DNA of 64,000 nt from Bacillota bacterium (GTDB taxonomy: Bacteria; Bacillota; Clostridia; Acetivibrionales; DSM-1351), in contig JAEYHZ010000013.1 in assembly GCA_023409265.1 (NCBI GenBank), positions 1 to 64,000 of the forward strand, in the 5' to 3' direction. Position numbers and translations under genes: made by a program. Every line of letters begins with the position of its first letter. Positions within the stretch are counted from its first letter, which is position 1. The notes under the pieces are model-generated. The model saw only the letters and a program-made list of their open reading frames with translations. It was not told where the DNA came from and searched no databases. Shown here one piece after another: positions 15,142-23,544 of the stretch.

Positions 15142-16041
15142 TTACTTGCGCCCCTTATCTTCAATCAATTCGTATCCAGCCCAGCTTACAGACAAAGCTT
15201 GTCCGCCAGTCAATGGGACATGTGGCAACGGCAAATCCGTCCTCGCTTCTGTCCCTTTTGGACGATGGAAAGAAAGATAGGCGTTAATCAAACAAAGTCC
15301 AGCCGTTTCTTTGTCGTATGGATTCCCGATATTCGGTGCGGCAATTAAGCTGCCAGCACTCGCACTCACATAGACCTTATTCGCATAAACCATCGTCTTA
15401 ACAATTTCGTCAAATCCTGTTTCTTTCATACGCCTGAGCAGATGCGCCGTGCTACCGCCAGTGAAATATATAACATCATATGTCATTGCTCGTTCGAGAG
15501 TCATGGAACCGTCAATATCATGAATACTTATGTTGTTTGGTAATATACCCGCGCTTAACAGTTCGGCAAAGCAAGCCCCGGCAGCAGGTCGGGATTCGTC
15601 GCTGTTTGCCGCTGTGGGTATAAATAGAACCTTCGCTTGTTCTGCCGGTTTGCCTAACATCTCGTGAAACCGACGAAGGATGTTTTGATTAACGGTGCTC
15701 TCATCAAAGCGGTCAAAACTGCTATACCATCCGCTATCAGTAAGTAAGACATTTTGCCAAACCTGTTTATCCGATTCTGCCGCCCAACGACGGCATTGCT
15801 CCACCCGCGCGCCCTGCGGTCTGTCGCCGTGTTCGGGGTCGAGGTATGAATAGGCGTAGAGTTTATCGCAGGGCATAATGTCGCACTCGCCGCAATGGGT
15901 CAACCCTTTGTTCTGACAGCATATTGCTATCGGGCATTCACCATGAAATGGATGCCCGTTTGTTTCAATACAACCACCGCAACCATGAGATTCCCTCCAA
16001 GTACAGCCGCTACAATGAAGCCCACATCTTGAATCAATCAT
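15142..16041 (-). CDS. DUF3795 zinc-cluster domain fused to S51 (PepE-like) peptidase
   Basis: 299 aa with two parts. Residues 1-95 are a Cys-rich DUF3795 domain (SRCGLHCSGCTWRE, CGGC, GECPIAICC, HCGECDIMPC). Residues ~96-299 are a peptidase S51/cyanophycinase fold: KVLFIPTAANSDES, VIYFTGGSTAHLLRR, and the nucleophile motif VSASAGS with Ser228. S51 enzymes such as dipeptidase E hydrolyse Asp-Xaa dipeptides. DUF3795 function is unknown. The gene follows a WYL regulator by 61 bp; a stand-alone DUF3795 gene near a second WYL regulator occurs at 28635. ATG at 16041 begins exactly at the DUF3795 start. Confidence 0.85.
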   Translation of the reverse strand: MIDSRCGLHCSGCTWRESHGCGGCIETNGHPFHGECPIAICCQNKGLTHCGECDIMPCDKLYAYSYLDPEHGDRPQGARVEQCRRWAAESDKQVWQNVLLTDSGWYSSFDRFDESTVNQNILRRFHEMLGKPAEQAKVLFIPTAANSDESRPAAGACFAELLSAGILPNNISIHDIDGSMTLERAMTYDVIYFTGGSTAHLLRRMKETGFDEIVKTMVYANKVYVSASAGSLIAAPNIGNPYDKETAGLCLINAYLSFHRPKGTEARTDLPLPHVPLTGGQALSVSWAGYELIEDKGRK

Positions 16042-16101
16042 TTTACCGTCCTCCGTATTCGTTTTTTTCTATTATACGACACAGAACACGACAACAGTAT
16101 G

Positions 16102-17007
16102 TCACCTTTGTTGATATCTATCATAAATATTTTTAGCCAAATGTTCAAATTCATTCCGAGTTTCCACAGGCTCTAATACTTCCGCTTTGTCACCGAATGA
16201 AAGTATCCACGATAAAATATAATCTTTATTGGTATAGCCTAATGATAAACAAAGACCGCTTTCTGTTTCACTATAACAATTCAAGCCGTATTCCTCAATT
16301 AAGCGGAAACGAACACTCTTATCAAATAGGATTTTAATATTATACGGCTCTGGATAGGGATATCCTCCATTTGCCTTATCCGACGAAACAGTACGGATGG
16401 GGAAATGGTTATCATATAATGACAAGTTCCAAAGCCTGTTTAACTTAAAACGGCGAAAATCCTCCCGCAACCGGCACCAACCGAACACATACCATGCACT
16501 CCAAATAAATTGAATAAAATACGGCTCAATCTCCCGCGCCATTTCACCCTTCGGGTAATAGTAATCGAACCGTACTGCTCGACGCTCGGTAATAGCCAGT
16601 TTTAATAACGCGATTTTTTCGGATAGGCTGTCTTTATTGTGGCTTGACAAGTCGATAACAATACTGTCAGGTAATGAAACAACAGCGTTTTGCGGAGCGA
16701 GTTTGGAGATCAAGCTCTCAAAATTTGATTGTCTTGAAACAGAATCCAACCCTTTCAAAGCTGTCATAAGATTTTGCAATTCATCTGAGGTCAAAAAACT
16801 TTTGTTAATTTTATACCCATTCATTACTGATATACCACCATCGCCGCCTCTTGTCGCTACGATAGGTATTCCCGCCATAGCCAGTGTGTCAATGTCGCGC
16901 AAAATAGTCCGGCGAGAAACCTCAAAGCGTCTCGCCAATTCTGGCGCGGTGCTTTTATCGTTTTGAAGGAGTACGGTCAGGATGCCCATTAAACGGTCTA
17001 TTTTCAT
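16102..17007 (-). CDS. YafY-type transcriptional regulator (HTH + WYL)
   Basis: 301 aa. N-terminal winged helix MKIDRLMGILTVLLQ...VSRRTILRDIDTLAMAGIPI with the family signature RGGDGGISVMNGYKI, and a C-terminal WYL ligand-sensing domain (AVRFDYYYPKGEMAREIEPYFIQFIWSAWYVFGWC). ATG at 17007 chosen as it matches the family start. Probably regulates itself and the downstream DUF3795-S51 gene. Its closest relative in the window is 29098-30009, also next to a DUF3795 gene. Confidence 0.88.
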   Translation of the reverse strand: MKIDRLMGILTVLLQNDKSTAPELARRFEVSRRTILRDIDTLAMAGIPIVATRGGDGGISVMNGYKINKSFLTSDELQNLMTALKGLDSVSRQSNFESLISKLAPQNAVVSLPDSIVIDLSSHNKDSLSEKIALLKLAITERRAVRFDYYYPKGEMAREIEPYFIQFIWSAWYVFGWCRLREDFRRFKLNRLWNLSLYDNHFPIRTVSSDKANGGYPYPEPYNIKILFDKSVRFRLIEEYGLNCYSETESGLCLSLGYTNKDYILSWILSFGDKAEVLEPVETRNEFEHLAKNIYDRYQQR

Positions 17008-17086
17008 AATCATCACCACGCATATTATAGCACATGAACATGACATATGTGTGTCGTATTCAAAATAATTATGAGGAATTGGACAT

Positions 17087-17359
17087 TTACCCTTGACAAA
17101 ACGAATTTGAATCTTTTTTCTTCATATAATCAACTCCAAGTCTTAAGCTCCGGTTTACCATTTCATAAAATTCTTGTTGTTCATGATCAGTGATGTGCTG
17201 AATTAAATTTTGATTTGAGTACATAGTACCTGCAGCAGCCTTACCTATTTTCATTAGCATTTTTACTGTTCTGTTGATCTGCTGCTCCAGGACACCTCTT
17301 AGTTCCTCTATAATAATTTCACGTATAAGATCAGTATCTTACTTATAACTATTAATCAC
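17087..17359 (-). pseudogene. Small mobile-element-type gene with premature stop
   Basis: A 91-codon frame beginning with GTG that overlaps the stop of the next gene upstream, with one in-frame TAA at codon 7. After it the frame is cleanly coding-like (DLIREIIIEELRGVLEQQIN, VDYMKKKDSNSF). The translational overlap with 17359-17502 suggests an original two-gene operon; a single base change (for example CAA to TAA) would explain the break. Internal reinitiation at ATG MLMKIG is possible. Family not recognised. Confidence 0.5.
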
Positions 17360-17502
17360 TAGTCCTTTTTTGACATATTCTCGAACCACTCAGAGACAGA
17401 AATATTTCTTAAAGCTGCTACTTTTTGAAGTTCAATCATATCCTTTCCCTCAAATCTGATCGACTGTTTATGATCATCAACTTCTGCATTATTAAATTTC
17501 AT
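17359..17502 (-). CDS. Small ribbon-helix-helix-like protein
   Basis: 47 aa: a short basic start, a strand SIRFEG, a helix KDMIELQKVAALRN and a second helix ISVSEWFENMSKKD. This strand-helix-helix layout is typical of ribbon-helix-helix DNA-binding proteins of plasmids and conjugative elements. Good ribosome site GGAGATAAC before the ATG. Its stop overlaps the start of a damaged gene downstream. Probably left from a mobile element; assignment is structural guesswork. Confidence 0.5.
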   Translation of the reverse strand: MKFNNAEVDDHKQSIRFEGKDMIELQKVAALRNISVSEWFENMSKKD

Positions 17503-17579
17503 GTTATCTCCTATCTCAATATTTGAGTTGTTTTATCAATAACACTGCGATTTTCTTAGATTTTCGCAGTTATGATTTT

Positions 17580-17843
17580 GAATTTACTTTTATTCTTTTT
17601 GTTTAGCCGTAAGGCATGGCTCATAGTGCTATGAGCGAGCTTCGCGACTTTCATATTTTTTTGCCGGTACTATCCAAAAACTTACCCTATCATGACTCGC
17701 TGGGTCAATGCCCTGACATTCCTTCGTTCTGTTTTATGGATAAAAGCGGAGATAGCTGTTAAGCTTTAATACTGCCTCAGTGGGCTAATGGAGATAAACT
17801 CCTTATCTCCGCTTTATTGGCATGTTATATGGCTCCGGTTTCT
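17580..17843 (-). ncRNA. Candidate bridge RNA region of the IS110-family element
   Basis: The noncoding 3' side of the transposase is long and structured: AAAGCGGAGATA (17743-17754) can pair with TATCTCCGCTTT (17804-17815), and the latter also pairs with GGAGATA at 17790-17796. A perfect palindrome GCTCATAG-TG-CTATGAGC lies at 17619-17636. IS110-type elements encode a bridge RNA in a noncoding end, on the 3' side in the IS1111 group. The exact RNA limits cannot be read by eye. Confidence 0.45.
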
Positions 17844-19130
17844 TTAGGCAACCTGCTTCATTTGGTTCTTTCTATACTCACCAAACACTAAATCAGCCTT
17901 GTATTCTACTTGCTTTTTCACCAAATTATATATTAATGTTATTATCTTCTTTGAGATAACAACAAGGGCTTGTTTTTTCTTAAGAGGGTTGTCCTTGCGT
18001 TCTTTCAAGTATGCATAAAACTCTTTCATTTCATTGTTTACTGCAACCATCGTCAGGGCCATCTGGTATAAGACACTTCTTAAATTTTTCCTTCCGCGCT
18101 TTGATATTGCAGTTCCACTTTTGTTCTTACCGGAACTGTCTTCAATAAGGTTGTACCCTGCCATTTTACTTATCTGTCGTGGATCATCAAATCTCATTGG
18201 GTCACCTATTTCGCCAAAAAAACTCGCTGCAGACACCACACCTATTCCCGGAATACCAAGAATTATCTTCCTATATCCCGTATCAGCTAACGCTTCACCC
18301 ATCGCATCTTCCAATTGGTCAGGCTGTTTTATCAGCAATTCCAATTCCTCAAACATCAGTCCTAACTTCAGCTTTGCAGATACTGTCCCATAATTTACTC
18401 CTATAGAGTTTCTGGCTGCTTCCACAAGTTGTTCCGCTTTTTTCCTGCCCACAGTCTTTTTTACTGCCTTTTTTATTTCAACAAGAACTCCCTCAACTCC
18501 CAACCCAAGTATCAGAGAGGGAAATGGACAGGACTTTAATATCTGCATTGATGCCTTACCTTTTAAGGGGTCTTTGAACACAGTAATTATTTCTGGAAAA
18601 TATTCATCCATTACTGCCGTCATTGTGTTCTTCAAAGCGTTGAACCGTTTCATCAAGCTTATTCTGGAGGTCGACAATACCCTTAGTTCAGCAAATATAT
18701 CCTGAGGCATATATACTTCATAATACCTGCCATCACGAATAAGTTTTGCTATGGTTAGTGCATCTTTCTTGTCACTCTTAGTCTGGCTGTTATCGTCAAG
18801 CTCCTTGGCACGTTTTGTGTGATAAGGATTGACCATGACTACTGTTAATCCATGTATCAATAAATAGTTTGCAAAAGGCTTCCAGTAGTGTCCTGTAGGT
18901 TCCATCCCTATGATAACGTCAGCGAGTTTCTTTCCCTTGCAAATTGATTCAATACTTGCTAGAATACTAGCGAAGCCGTTATTATTGTTCTGGAATTTAA
19001 GTGCTTTCCCCAGTTCCAAACCGCGATAATCAACGAACCTTGCCCACTGCAATTCTTTTGCAATATCTACTCCAACAATCAGTGTACTTGGTGTTATTGC
19101 TTCTAACTTTTGAACATTACAGTTTTTCAT
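17844..19130 (-). CDS. IS110-family transposase (DEDD)
   Basis: 428 aa, intact. The N-terminal RuvC-like DEDD domain shows VGVDIAK (first Asp), GMEPTGHYW (Glu) and KSDKKDALTIAKL (the two following Asp). The C-terminal Transposase_20 domain shows GIPGIGVVSAASFFGEIGD, KMAGYNL and SGTAISKRGRKNLR, which carries the conserved Ser region. ATG at 19130, with AGGAGGT 9 nt upstream locked in a hairpin. The complete frame suggests recent mobility. Confidence 0.95.
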   Translation of the reverse strand: MKNCNVQKLEAITPSTLIVGVDIAKELQWARFVDYRGLELGKALKFQNNNNGFASILASIESICKGKKLADVIIGMEPTGHYWKPFANYLLIHGLTVVMVNPYHTKRAKELDDNSQTKSDKKDALTIAKLIRDGRYYEVYMPQDIFAELRVLSTSRISLMKRFNALKNTMTAVMDEYFPEIITVFKDPLKGKASMQILKSCPFPSLILGLGVEGVLVEIKKAVKKTVGRKKAEQLVEAARNSIGVNYGTVSAKLKLGLMFEELELLIKQPDQLEDAMGEALADTGYRKIILGIPGIGVVSAASFFGEIGDPMRFDDPRQISKMAGYNLIEDSSGKNKSGTAISKRGRKNLRSVLYQMALTMVAVNNEMKEFYAYLKERKDNPLKKKQALVVISKKIITLIYNLVKKQVEYKADLVFGEYRKNQMKQVA

Positions 19131-19139
19131 TTGCTTATG

Positions 19140-19200
19140 ACCTCCTGAATTCTATGATTTTTGTGCGTTTGCTGGGCACACATTTATCATAGCAGGAGGT
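19140..19200 (-). promoter_or_regulatory. Hairpin sequestering the transposase ribosome site
   Basis: Minus strand: ACCTCCTGCTATGAT pairs with ATCATAGAATTCAGGAGGT, so the SD AGGAGGT (19146-19140) is closed when transcription enters from outside. Such arrangements protect insertion sequences from impinging transcription. Confidence 0.7.
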
Positions 19201-19281
19201 TTTTTAATTCTCAAAGTTCATTTCACGTATTACAGGAATGCTTGTATAATGAATTTACGGTGCTTTTGACAAGCGCACCGT

Positions 19282-19413
19282 ATGAAAAACTTGTTATACT
19301 GCAAAGGATGTGGGATAATAAGCGTAACAGGCAGAGGGCGTAGTTACTGCTCCTTGAAGCATGGCTTAGTAAGAAAGAATTACGCCTCTGTCCTTACGGT
19401 TAGATGTGAGTGA
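19282..19413 (+). CDS. Short Cys-rich ORF, doubtful
   Basis: 43 codons (MKNLLYCKGCGIISVTGRGR...) with CxxC and a further Cys, like a small zinc ribbon. No ribosome site precedes it; a hairpin TACGGTGC/GCACCGTA (19256-19282) ends at its ATG. It may be a fragment left next to the IS. Confidence 0.25.
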   Translation: MKNLLYCKGCGIISVTGRGRSYCSLKHGLVRKNYASVLTVRCE

Positions 19414-19500
19414 GCTGGATAGCGTTATCCTCAAGGAGAACAGGCCCTATCAAGCAACGCCGCCGAAGAAAAACAACAAAATTGGAGAGGAGGCAACCTC

Positions 19501-20088
19501 TTGAAAGGCAAAAACGAGAGTTTGCAACGACAAGTCGAAATATTGCATGAAATCATACAGCTTAACCAGCCTCTTTATGATGCTATCAAGGAAAGTGTAA
19601 GGTTAAACCTGAAAAACTACTACATAGGAGCTGGATGTATCGCCCAAACCATTTGGAACTACCAAAATGGGAATCCTTTACTATTCGGAATAAATGATTT
19701 TGACTTTGTCTATTTCGATGAGGATTTATCTTTTGAAGCCGAAAACAAGATAATCCAAATGGTTCAAAAGCAGCTTTCAAGTTGTCCGCTGACGGTCGAT
19801 GTTAAGAATCAGGCCAGAGTTCATGTTTGGTATAAAGATCACTTCGGCAATGACATCGTTCCATATACTTCTTCTGAAGCTGCCATTAATACATGGCCTA
19901 CAACAGCTACTTCTGTTGGTATCAGGCTTAACAATGACAAACTTCATGTTTATGCCCCATATGGGTTAAATGACTTGTTTTCACAAGTTGTCCGGCCAAA
20001 CAAGGCACAAATCACAGAAGAAATCTACTATAAAAAAGTAGATAAGTGGCTAAAGGTGTGGCCTTCTTTATCTGTCGTTCCTTGGTAA
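19501..20088 (+). CDS. Nucleotidyltransferase family protein (NTP_transf_6, DUF925)
   Basis: 195 aa with TTG start, preceded by GGAGAGGAGG. Typical NTP_transf_6 layout: NYYIGAGCIAQTIWNY, then FGINDFDFVYFDEDL (D-x-D nucleotide-binding pair), DVKNQARVHVWYKDHFG, SSEAAINTWPTTATSVGIR, VYAPYGLNDLFSQVVRPNK. The family is common in Firmicutes and related to minimal nucleotidyltransferases; substrates are unknown. Full length. It is one of the few plus-strand genes in the accessory region. Confidence 0.85.
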   Translation: MKGKNESLQRQVEILHEIIQLNQPLYDAIKESVRLNLKNYYIGAGCIAQTIWNYQNGNPLLFGINDFDFVYFDEDLSFEAENKIIQMVQKQLSSCPLTVDVKNQARVHVWYKDHFGNDIVPYTSSEAAINTWPTTATSVGIRLNNDKLHVYAPYGLNDLFSQVVRPNKAQITEEIYYKKVDKWLKVWPSLSVVPW

Positions 20089-20207
20089 AATTTTATCTCT
20101 TTTTTCTATTTCCCTTCTTGACTTTTTATAGCTGGTCTTTCAAAATATATTTTAGATAAAAAAATAAGAGCTATACTTATGTAGCTCTCCTATCTTTACT
20201 GATATTA

Positions 20208-20523
20208 TTATTGTTCTATTTCATAATCTTCGTTATGTTCTTCAACTTGTTCATAGTCAATACCATGTATGCAATTTTCATGTAAAAATGAATCGATTTT
20301 TGAATAATCATTGCTTTCGTAGAAAGCGGTAAGTCTTACATGAAAATCGTTGAGAATGTTTTCTGGAATAACCAGGACACCCTTTCCTTGAGATATCAAT
20401 AATTTGTTTGCGCTCAGCAGGCTCGTTCGTTTATTACCATCCCAGAACATCTGGCTTCTGGCAATAAACAAAAACACTTTTATTGCATTTCTGTTACTGA
20501 TACATTCTGTTGGATGATACTCT
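20208..20523 (-). pseudogene. Fic-domain protein, C-terminal remnant
   Basis: The C-terminal half of a Fic protein: ARSQMFWDGNKRTSLLSANKLL is the Fic helix region, then LRTAFYESNDYSKIDSFL-like helices and NCIHGIDY. The HPF part of the HPFx(D/E)GNKR motif is replaced by SQMFWDGNKR, and the N-terminal half is missing: the frame closes at a TGA near 20526. Fic enzymes AMPylate targets, often as toxins. Without the N terminus it is most likely inactive, though some class proteins do carry RSQMF before DGNKR. Confidence 0.6.
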
Positions 20524-20850
20524 CAATCCCTTAGGCTATTTCATTCTCAACAGGAATTTTATGTTTGTAGTTTGTCCCTCCTATACCTACATTCCCTTTT
20601 CTTAGCACGCCCATTCAATACTTTCGTTCCTTGAAAAATAAGAATTAAGCGAGCATATATATTTTAAATTGAATGTGTCATCAACACTTTTTAGTAAGTA
20701 TCTCCATGCATCCCGCATGTATTACTCATTTTCAAATATTAAATAATCTATTTACTAGTTAAATGTACAATAATAAATAGAATCTTGTTAAAACTTCTAA
20801 GTCTACTGCCAGTTTGTACTACTAGCGCCAAATTCTTATTTTGCGATCCA
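20524..20850. other. Intergenic stretch, nothing recognised
   Basis: Between the Fic remnant and the terminator of the protease gene. No open frame with a ribosome site and no clear structure. Confidence 0.4.
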
Positions 20851-20860
20851 ACCAATAAAA

Positions 20861-20896
20861 AAGTACCGCGTGTTCATTACTGAATAATGCGGTACT
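20861..20896 (-). terminator. Family 2 terminator after the protease gene
   Basis: Minus strand AGTACCGCATTATT...GCGGTACT followed by TTTTTTATTGG and then ATCGCAAAATAAG, the conserved family 2 tail. Confidence 0.75.
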
Positions 20897-21013
20897 GATT
20901 TCTGGTCTTCTATATCAATTGTTTGTTAAGATTTCTAATTCATGACTGTAATAAATTATAGAATATAAATGTTATGCATCAATCTTGGTACCGAAAATGC
21001 TTATACTATAACC

Positions 21014-21823
21014 TCAATGGTTGTTCATTTCCCTTAAAAAATCGAGTATTTTATCGCAAGGCATAGCATTTCCATTTACAAACATACCAAATAAATTTTC
21101 CCCTCCGCCTAAATGTATACCAACTATATCCATGTCTTTATTGATCAACGCTCCTCCGCTGAAACCTATTGAGGATTTTGCAGAGTGACGAATAATATAG
21201 TGTTGATTTTCACCAGCTTCATCTCCGAAAGGCACCGGCTTTTTGCTTGTAATCCTTCCTGTGGTTATGGTATTTCGGTTACCATTATGTGGATTACCCA
21301 TTGCTACTACAGGCTCTTTATATATAGGTGGTTTAGAGGAAATTGACAATACAGCGTACTCATTTTCGGATTGAAAGCTGATGACTGCGAGGTCATATGC
21401 TTCGTCATAGTATTCTATGACAGCTTCGGGGAACTGAGTGTAGTAGGTTGATAAACCTTCATAATGCCCACCAGCCTCAAGATAATCAGCATATGTTGGC
21501 TGAGTATATCCTAAAACAATCAATTTAGTAGTACTTTTTTCATCTTCCGAAGGCATTCCGTGTAACGCTGTCAGTGCATAGTATTTTCCATTATCTTGTT
21601 TGTATATTACTCCACTTTGCCCTGTTGAATAAGTTACAGAGCCAGAATCCTCTGTTGCATTTATTATTAAAATGTTAGCGGAAATCGCCTTATTGTTGAC
21701 CATCTCAATAAAGTCTGAATCTTCATTAGTATAAAAGGGATTTAACAAAAAGAATATTACAATGCCTATTATTAAAAGCAAAGGAATAATATACAAAACT
21801 TTAGTTTTATTATTAATCTTCAA
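21014..21823 (-). CDS. Membrane-anchored trypsin-like serine protease
   Basis: 269 aa. One N-terminal membrane helix (residues ~9-28), then an extracellular trypsin-like fold. Triad: His88 in ALTALHGM, Asp144 in AYDLAVI, Ser222 in SIGFSGGAL. TTGRITSKKP and GIHLGGGEN match the chymotrypsin-fold barrel; no PDZ domain follows, so it is shorter than HtrA. Start at 21823 is a TTG/ATG-like position after CAGGGTGTG. Single gene bordered by family 2 modules. Substrate unknown. Confidence 0.8.
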   Translation of the reverse strand: MKINNKTKVLYIIPLLLIIGIVIFFLLNPFYTNEDSDFIEMVNNKAISANILIINATEDSGSVTYSTGQSGVIYKQDNGKYYALTALHGMPSEDEKSTTKLIVLGYTQPTYADYLEAGGHYEGLSTYYTQFPEAVIEYYDEAYDLAVISFQSENEYAVLSISSKPPIYKEPVVAMGNPHNGNRNTITTGRITSKKPVPFGDEAGENQHYIIRHSAKSSIGFSGGALINKDMDIVGIHLGGGENLFGMFVNGNAMPCDKILDFLREMNNH

Positions 21824-21911
21824 AATTCACACCCTGTCGGTTATATAAATTTTCTAACATCACAGTTTTAATCTTAAGTACATACTTTTAAACTATTCTC
21901 ATTTAATCATA

Positions 21912-21950
21912 AAACCATTACACCTATACTATACCTCGAATAAACTGGAG
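21912..21950 (-). promoter_or_regulatory. Promoter of the protease gene
   Basis: Minus strand TTGACT, 17 nt, TAGTAT, about 110 bp upstream of the gene. It stands at the same place as the promoter in the other family 2 modules but with a different spacer. Confidence 0.6.
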
Positions 21951-21954
21951 TCAA

Positions 21955-22030
21955 CAAGATTTTTATTTATCTAATACCGCACTATTCTGTTCTCAAAGAT
22001 CATGTTTTTCCGTTGCTATCTATTCATTTT
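21955..22030 (-). repeat. Dispersed intergenic module, family 2, copy b
   Basis: Minus strand GTCGCAAAATGAATAG, GAGAACAGAATAGTGCGGTA and then the TTGACT promoter. It matches copy d in order (GACGCAAAATGAATAG, GAAAACTGAATAGTGCGGTA, TTGACA). Confidence 0.65.
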
Positions 22031-22034
22031 GCGA

Positions 22035-22595
22035 CTAAACAACCATATCCGTATACTTATCAACCGCTATTACAGAACATCCCAATCCATATGCGACACG
22101 CCCTATTGCACCACTTCCTGAAAATAAATCACAAAATACTTTTCCTGATGGTTTTGGTATAAGTACACGTATAATCCAGTCTGCAAATTCTGGAGGTTTA
22201 GGTGTTACAAACTCTCCAGGTTTCTTTTGGTAAGCATCTGCGACTAAATGATCTCGTGGTGTTGGCATTGTTCTATCTGCTTTGATATCTCCCCATATAA
22301 AAACAGGTTCCCATGTATATGCAGGCCACACATTAGGTTTGAAAGAAGTTTGCGGTTTTACCCAAGGTAATATGCGCGCATTTGGTAATAGTTCAAGTAT
22401 CTCTGGTATCATTGGTGCCGATACGGATAATGCCCGCCTTGGAGCAATATCCTCCATAACCTTTATTAAGTTTTTCATTTGCAAATCTTTTTTAATGCCG
22501 TATCTCCTGCCTTGACCCTTATATGGAGGATCTGCGTAGACGGCATCAGCTTTTATACTTACATCAAAAACATCTTGTTTTATAAATTCAATCAT
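22035..22595 (-). CDS. Orphan adenine-type DNA methyltransferase
   Basis: 186 aa. Catalytic motif IV VYADPPYKG near residue 20 precedes the SAM-binding motif I VFCDLFSGSGAIGRVAYG near residue 160, the order of beta-class N6-adenine (or N4-cytosine) methyltransferases. A target-recognition region between them is small. No restriction gene is adjacent, so it is an orphan, phage-like enzyme. ATG at 22595 with AAAGGGGAT upstream. It lies between family 2 modules as a single-gene unit. Confidence 0.75.
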   Translation of the reverse strand: MIEFIKQDVFDVSIKADAVYADPPYKGQGRRYGIKKDLQMKNLIKVMEDIAPRRALSVSAPMIPEILELLPNARILPWVKPQTSFKPNVWPAYTWEPVFIWGDIKADRTMPTPRDHLVADAYQKKPGEFVTPKPPEFADWIIRVLIPKPSGKVFCDLFSGSGAIGRVAYGLGCSVIAVDKYTDMVV

Positions 22596-22654
22596 CTTAA
22601 TCCCCTTTTCGTCGTATTAGACTTATTTTGCGTCCGATATACAGACATTAAAAA

Positions 22655-22685
22655 TACCGCATTTCATTTTACTTAATGTGCGGTA
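22655..22685 (-). terminator. Family 2 terminator after the GNAT gene
   Basis: Minus strand TACCGCACATTAAG...CTTTCATTTGCGGTA-type stem (TACCGCA/TGCGGTA) followed by TTTTTAATG, then GGACGCAAAATAAG, the family 2 tail. Confidence 0.75.
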
Positions 22686-22713
22686 ATAGAATGATTCTTG
22701 ATTTGCTTTATTA

Positions 22714-23271
22714 TTATATTGAATTTGCCTCCCATTCCTCTTTTAATATCGCATATTGAAACCTGTCGCACCATTCATAGTTAAGAGCGCTGTTACCACG
22801 CTGAGCCTTGATAAAATGAGCCTCCCGTCGCATCCCGATTTTCTCCATTATCCGATAAGATGCTCTGTTCTCCGCATTGCATCCCGCAATAATACGCCGA
22901 AGGCTGAGTGTTTCAAAGCCGAAATTTAACAGAGCCTTACCCATTTCTGTACCGAAACCTTGACACCAGTATTTTCTGTGAACCGTCCAACCGAGTTCAG
23001 GCTCGTCAGTAAGCCTGAAAAGAGAAGTAGCCCCAATCAATTCTCCAGTTTCTTTAAGAACTGCGGCAAATTCAAAATCCGTACATTCATCCGAATCTGC
23101 GCTTGAAATTGCCCAATTAAGATATTTATGTGTTTCATCTTCGCTTCTCGCCTCGCCCATTCGATACTTCATATTTTCACTATTGCCGAGCCAATCATAA
23201 ACAATCGGGAAATCGCTCTCATGAAATTTTCTAAGTATCAACCGCTCTGTTTCAAGTTCAGTAAATATCAT
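22714..23271 (-). CDS. GNAT acetyltransferase, RimJ/RimL-like
   Basis: 185 aa. ELETERLILRKFHESDFPIVYDW is the typical RimJ/L start, followed by GATSLFRLTDEPELGWTV, CQGFGTEMGKALLNFGF (acetyl-CoA loop) and the signature NAENRASYRIMEKIGMRREA. These enzymes acetylate protein N termini or small molecules, including antibiotics. Start ATG at 23271. Its promoter is one of two identical family 2 copies with a dyad in the spacer (the other drives the kinase-like gene at 24501). Confidence 0.88.
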   Translation of the reverse strand: MIFTELETERLILRKFHESDFPIVYDWLGNSENMKYRMGEARSEDETHKYLNWAISSADSDECTDFEFAAVLKETGELIGATSLFRLTDEPELGWTVHRKYWCQGFGTEMGKALLNFGFETLSLRRIIAGCNAENRASYRIMEKIGMRREAHFIKAQRGNSALNYEWCDRFQYAILKEEWEANSI

Positions 23272-23423
23272 TTTAATACCTCACGCTTTTCAAAAAACAG
23301 GGATAACCTACATGAGTTCATTTTAAGTACCCTTATTAAGATTCCTGTTTATAGGTAAGATTATATAATTAAATTTTCAATCTCATTTTAACAATACCGA
23401 TTTATAAGTAATTCTTACAAATA

Positions 23424-23452
23424 ATACTACATCTGGAAGATTTCCATGTCAA
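23424..23452 (-). promoter_or_regulatory. Family 2 promoter of the GNAT gene with dyad in spacer
   Basis: TTGACA (23452-23447), 17 nt, TAGTAT (23429-23424). The spacer contains a perfect dyad TGGAA-GAT-TTCCA (23434-23446), placed where a repressor would block RNA polymerase. Confidence 0.75.
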
Positions 23453-23544
23453 GTTTTAATCCTTACCGCACTATTCAGTTTTCAACATCCAGTCTTTACT
23501 TCATTTCCGCAGCTTTCTATTCATTTTGCGTCGGAACATAGACG

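Larger units (their letters stand above)
17580..19205 (-). mobile_element. IS110-family insertion sequence
   Basis: One transposase gene with a ~260-bp structured noncoding 3' flank and a ~75-bp 5' flank containing an SD-sequestering hairpin. The layout with the long noncoding end downstream suggests the IS1111-like group. Boundaries are approximate, as IS110 elements need not have terminal inverted repeats or make target duplications. Confidence 0.75.
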
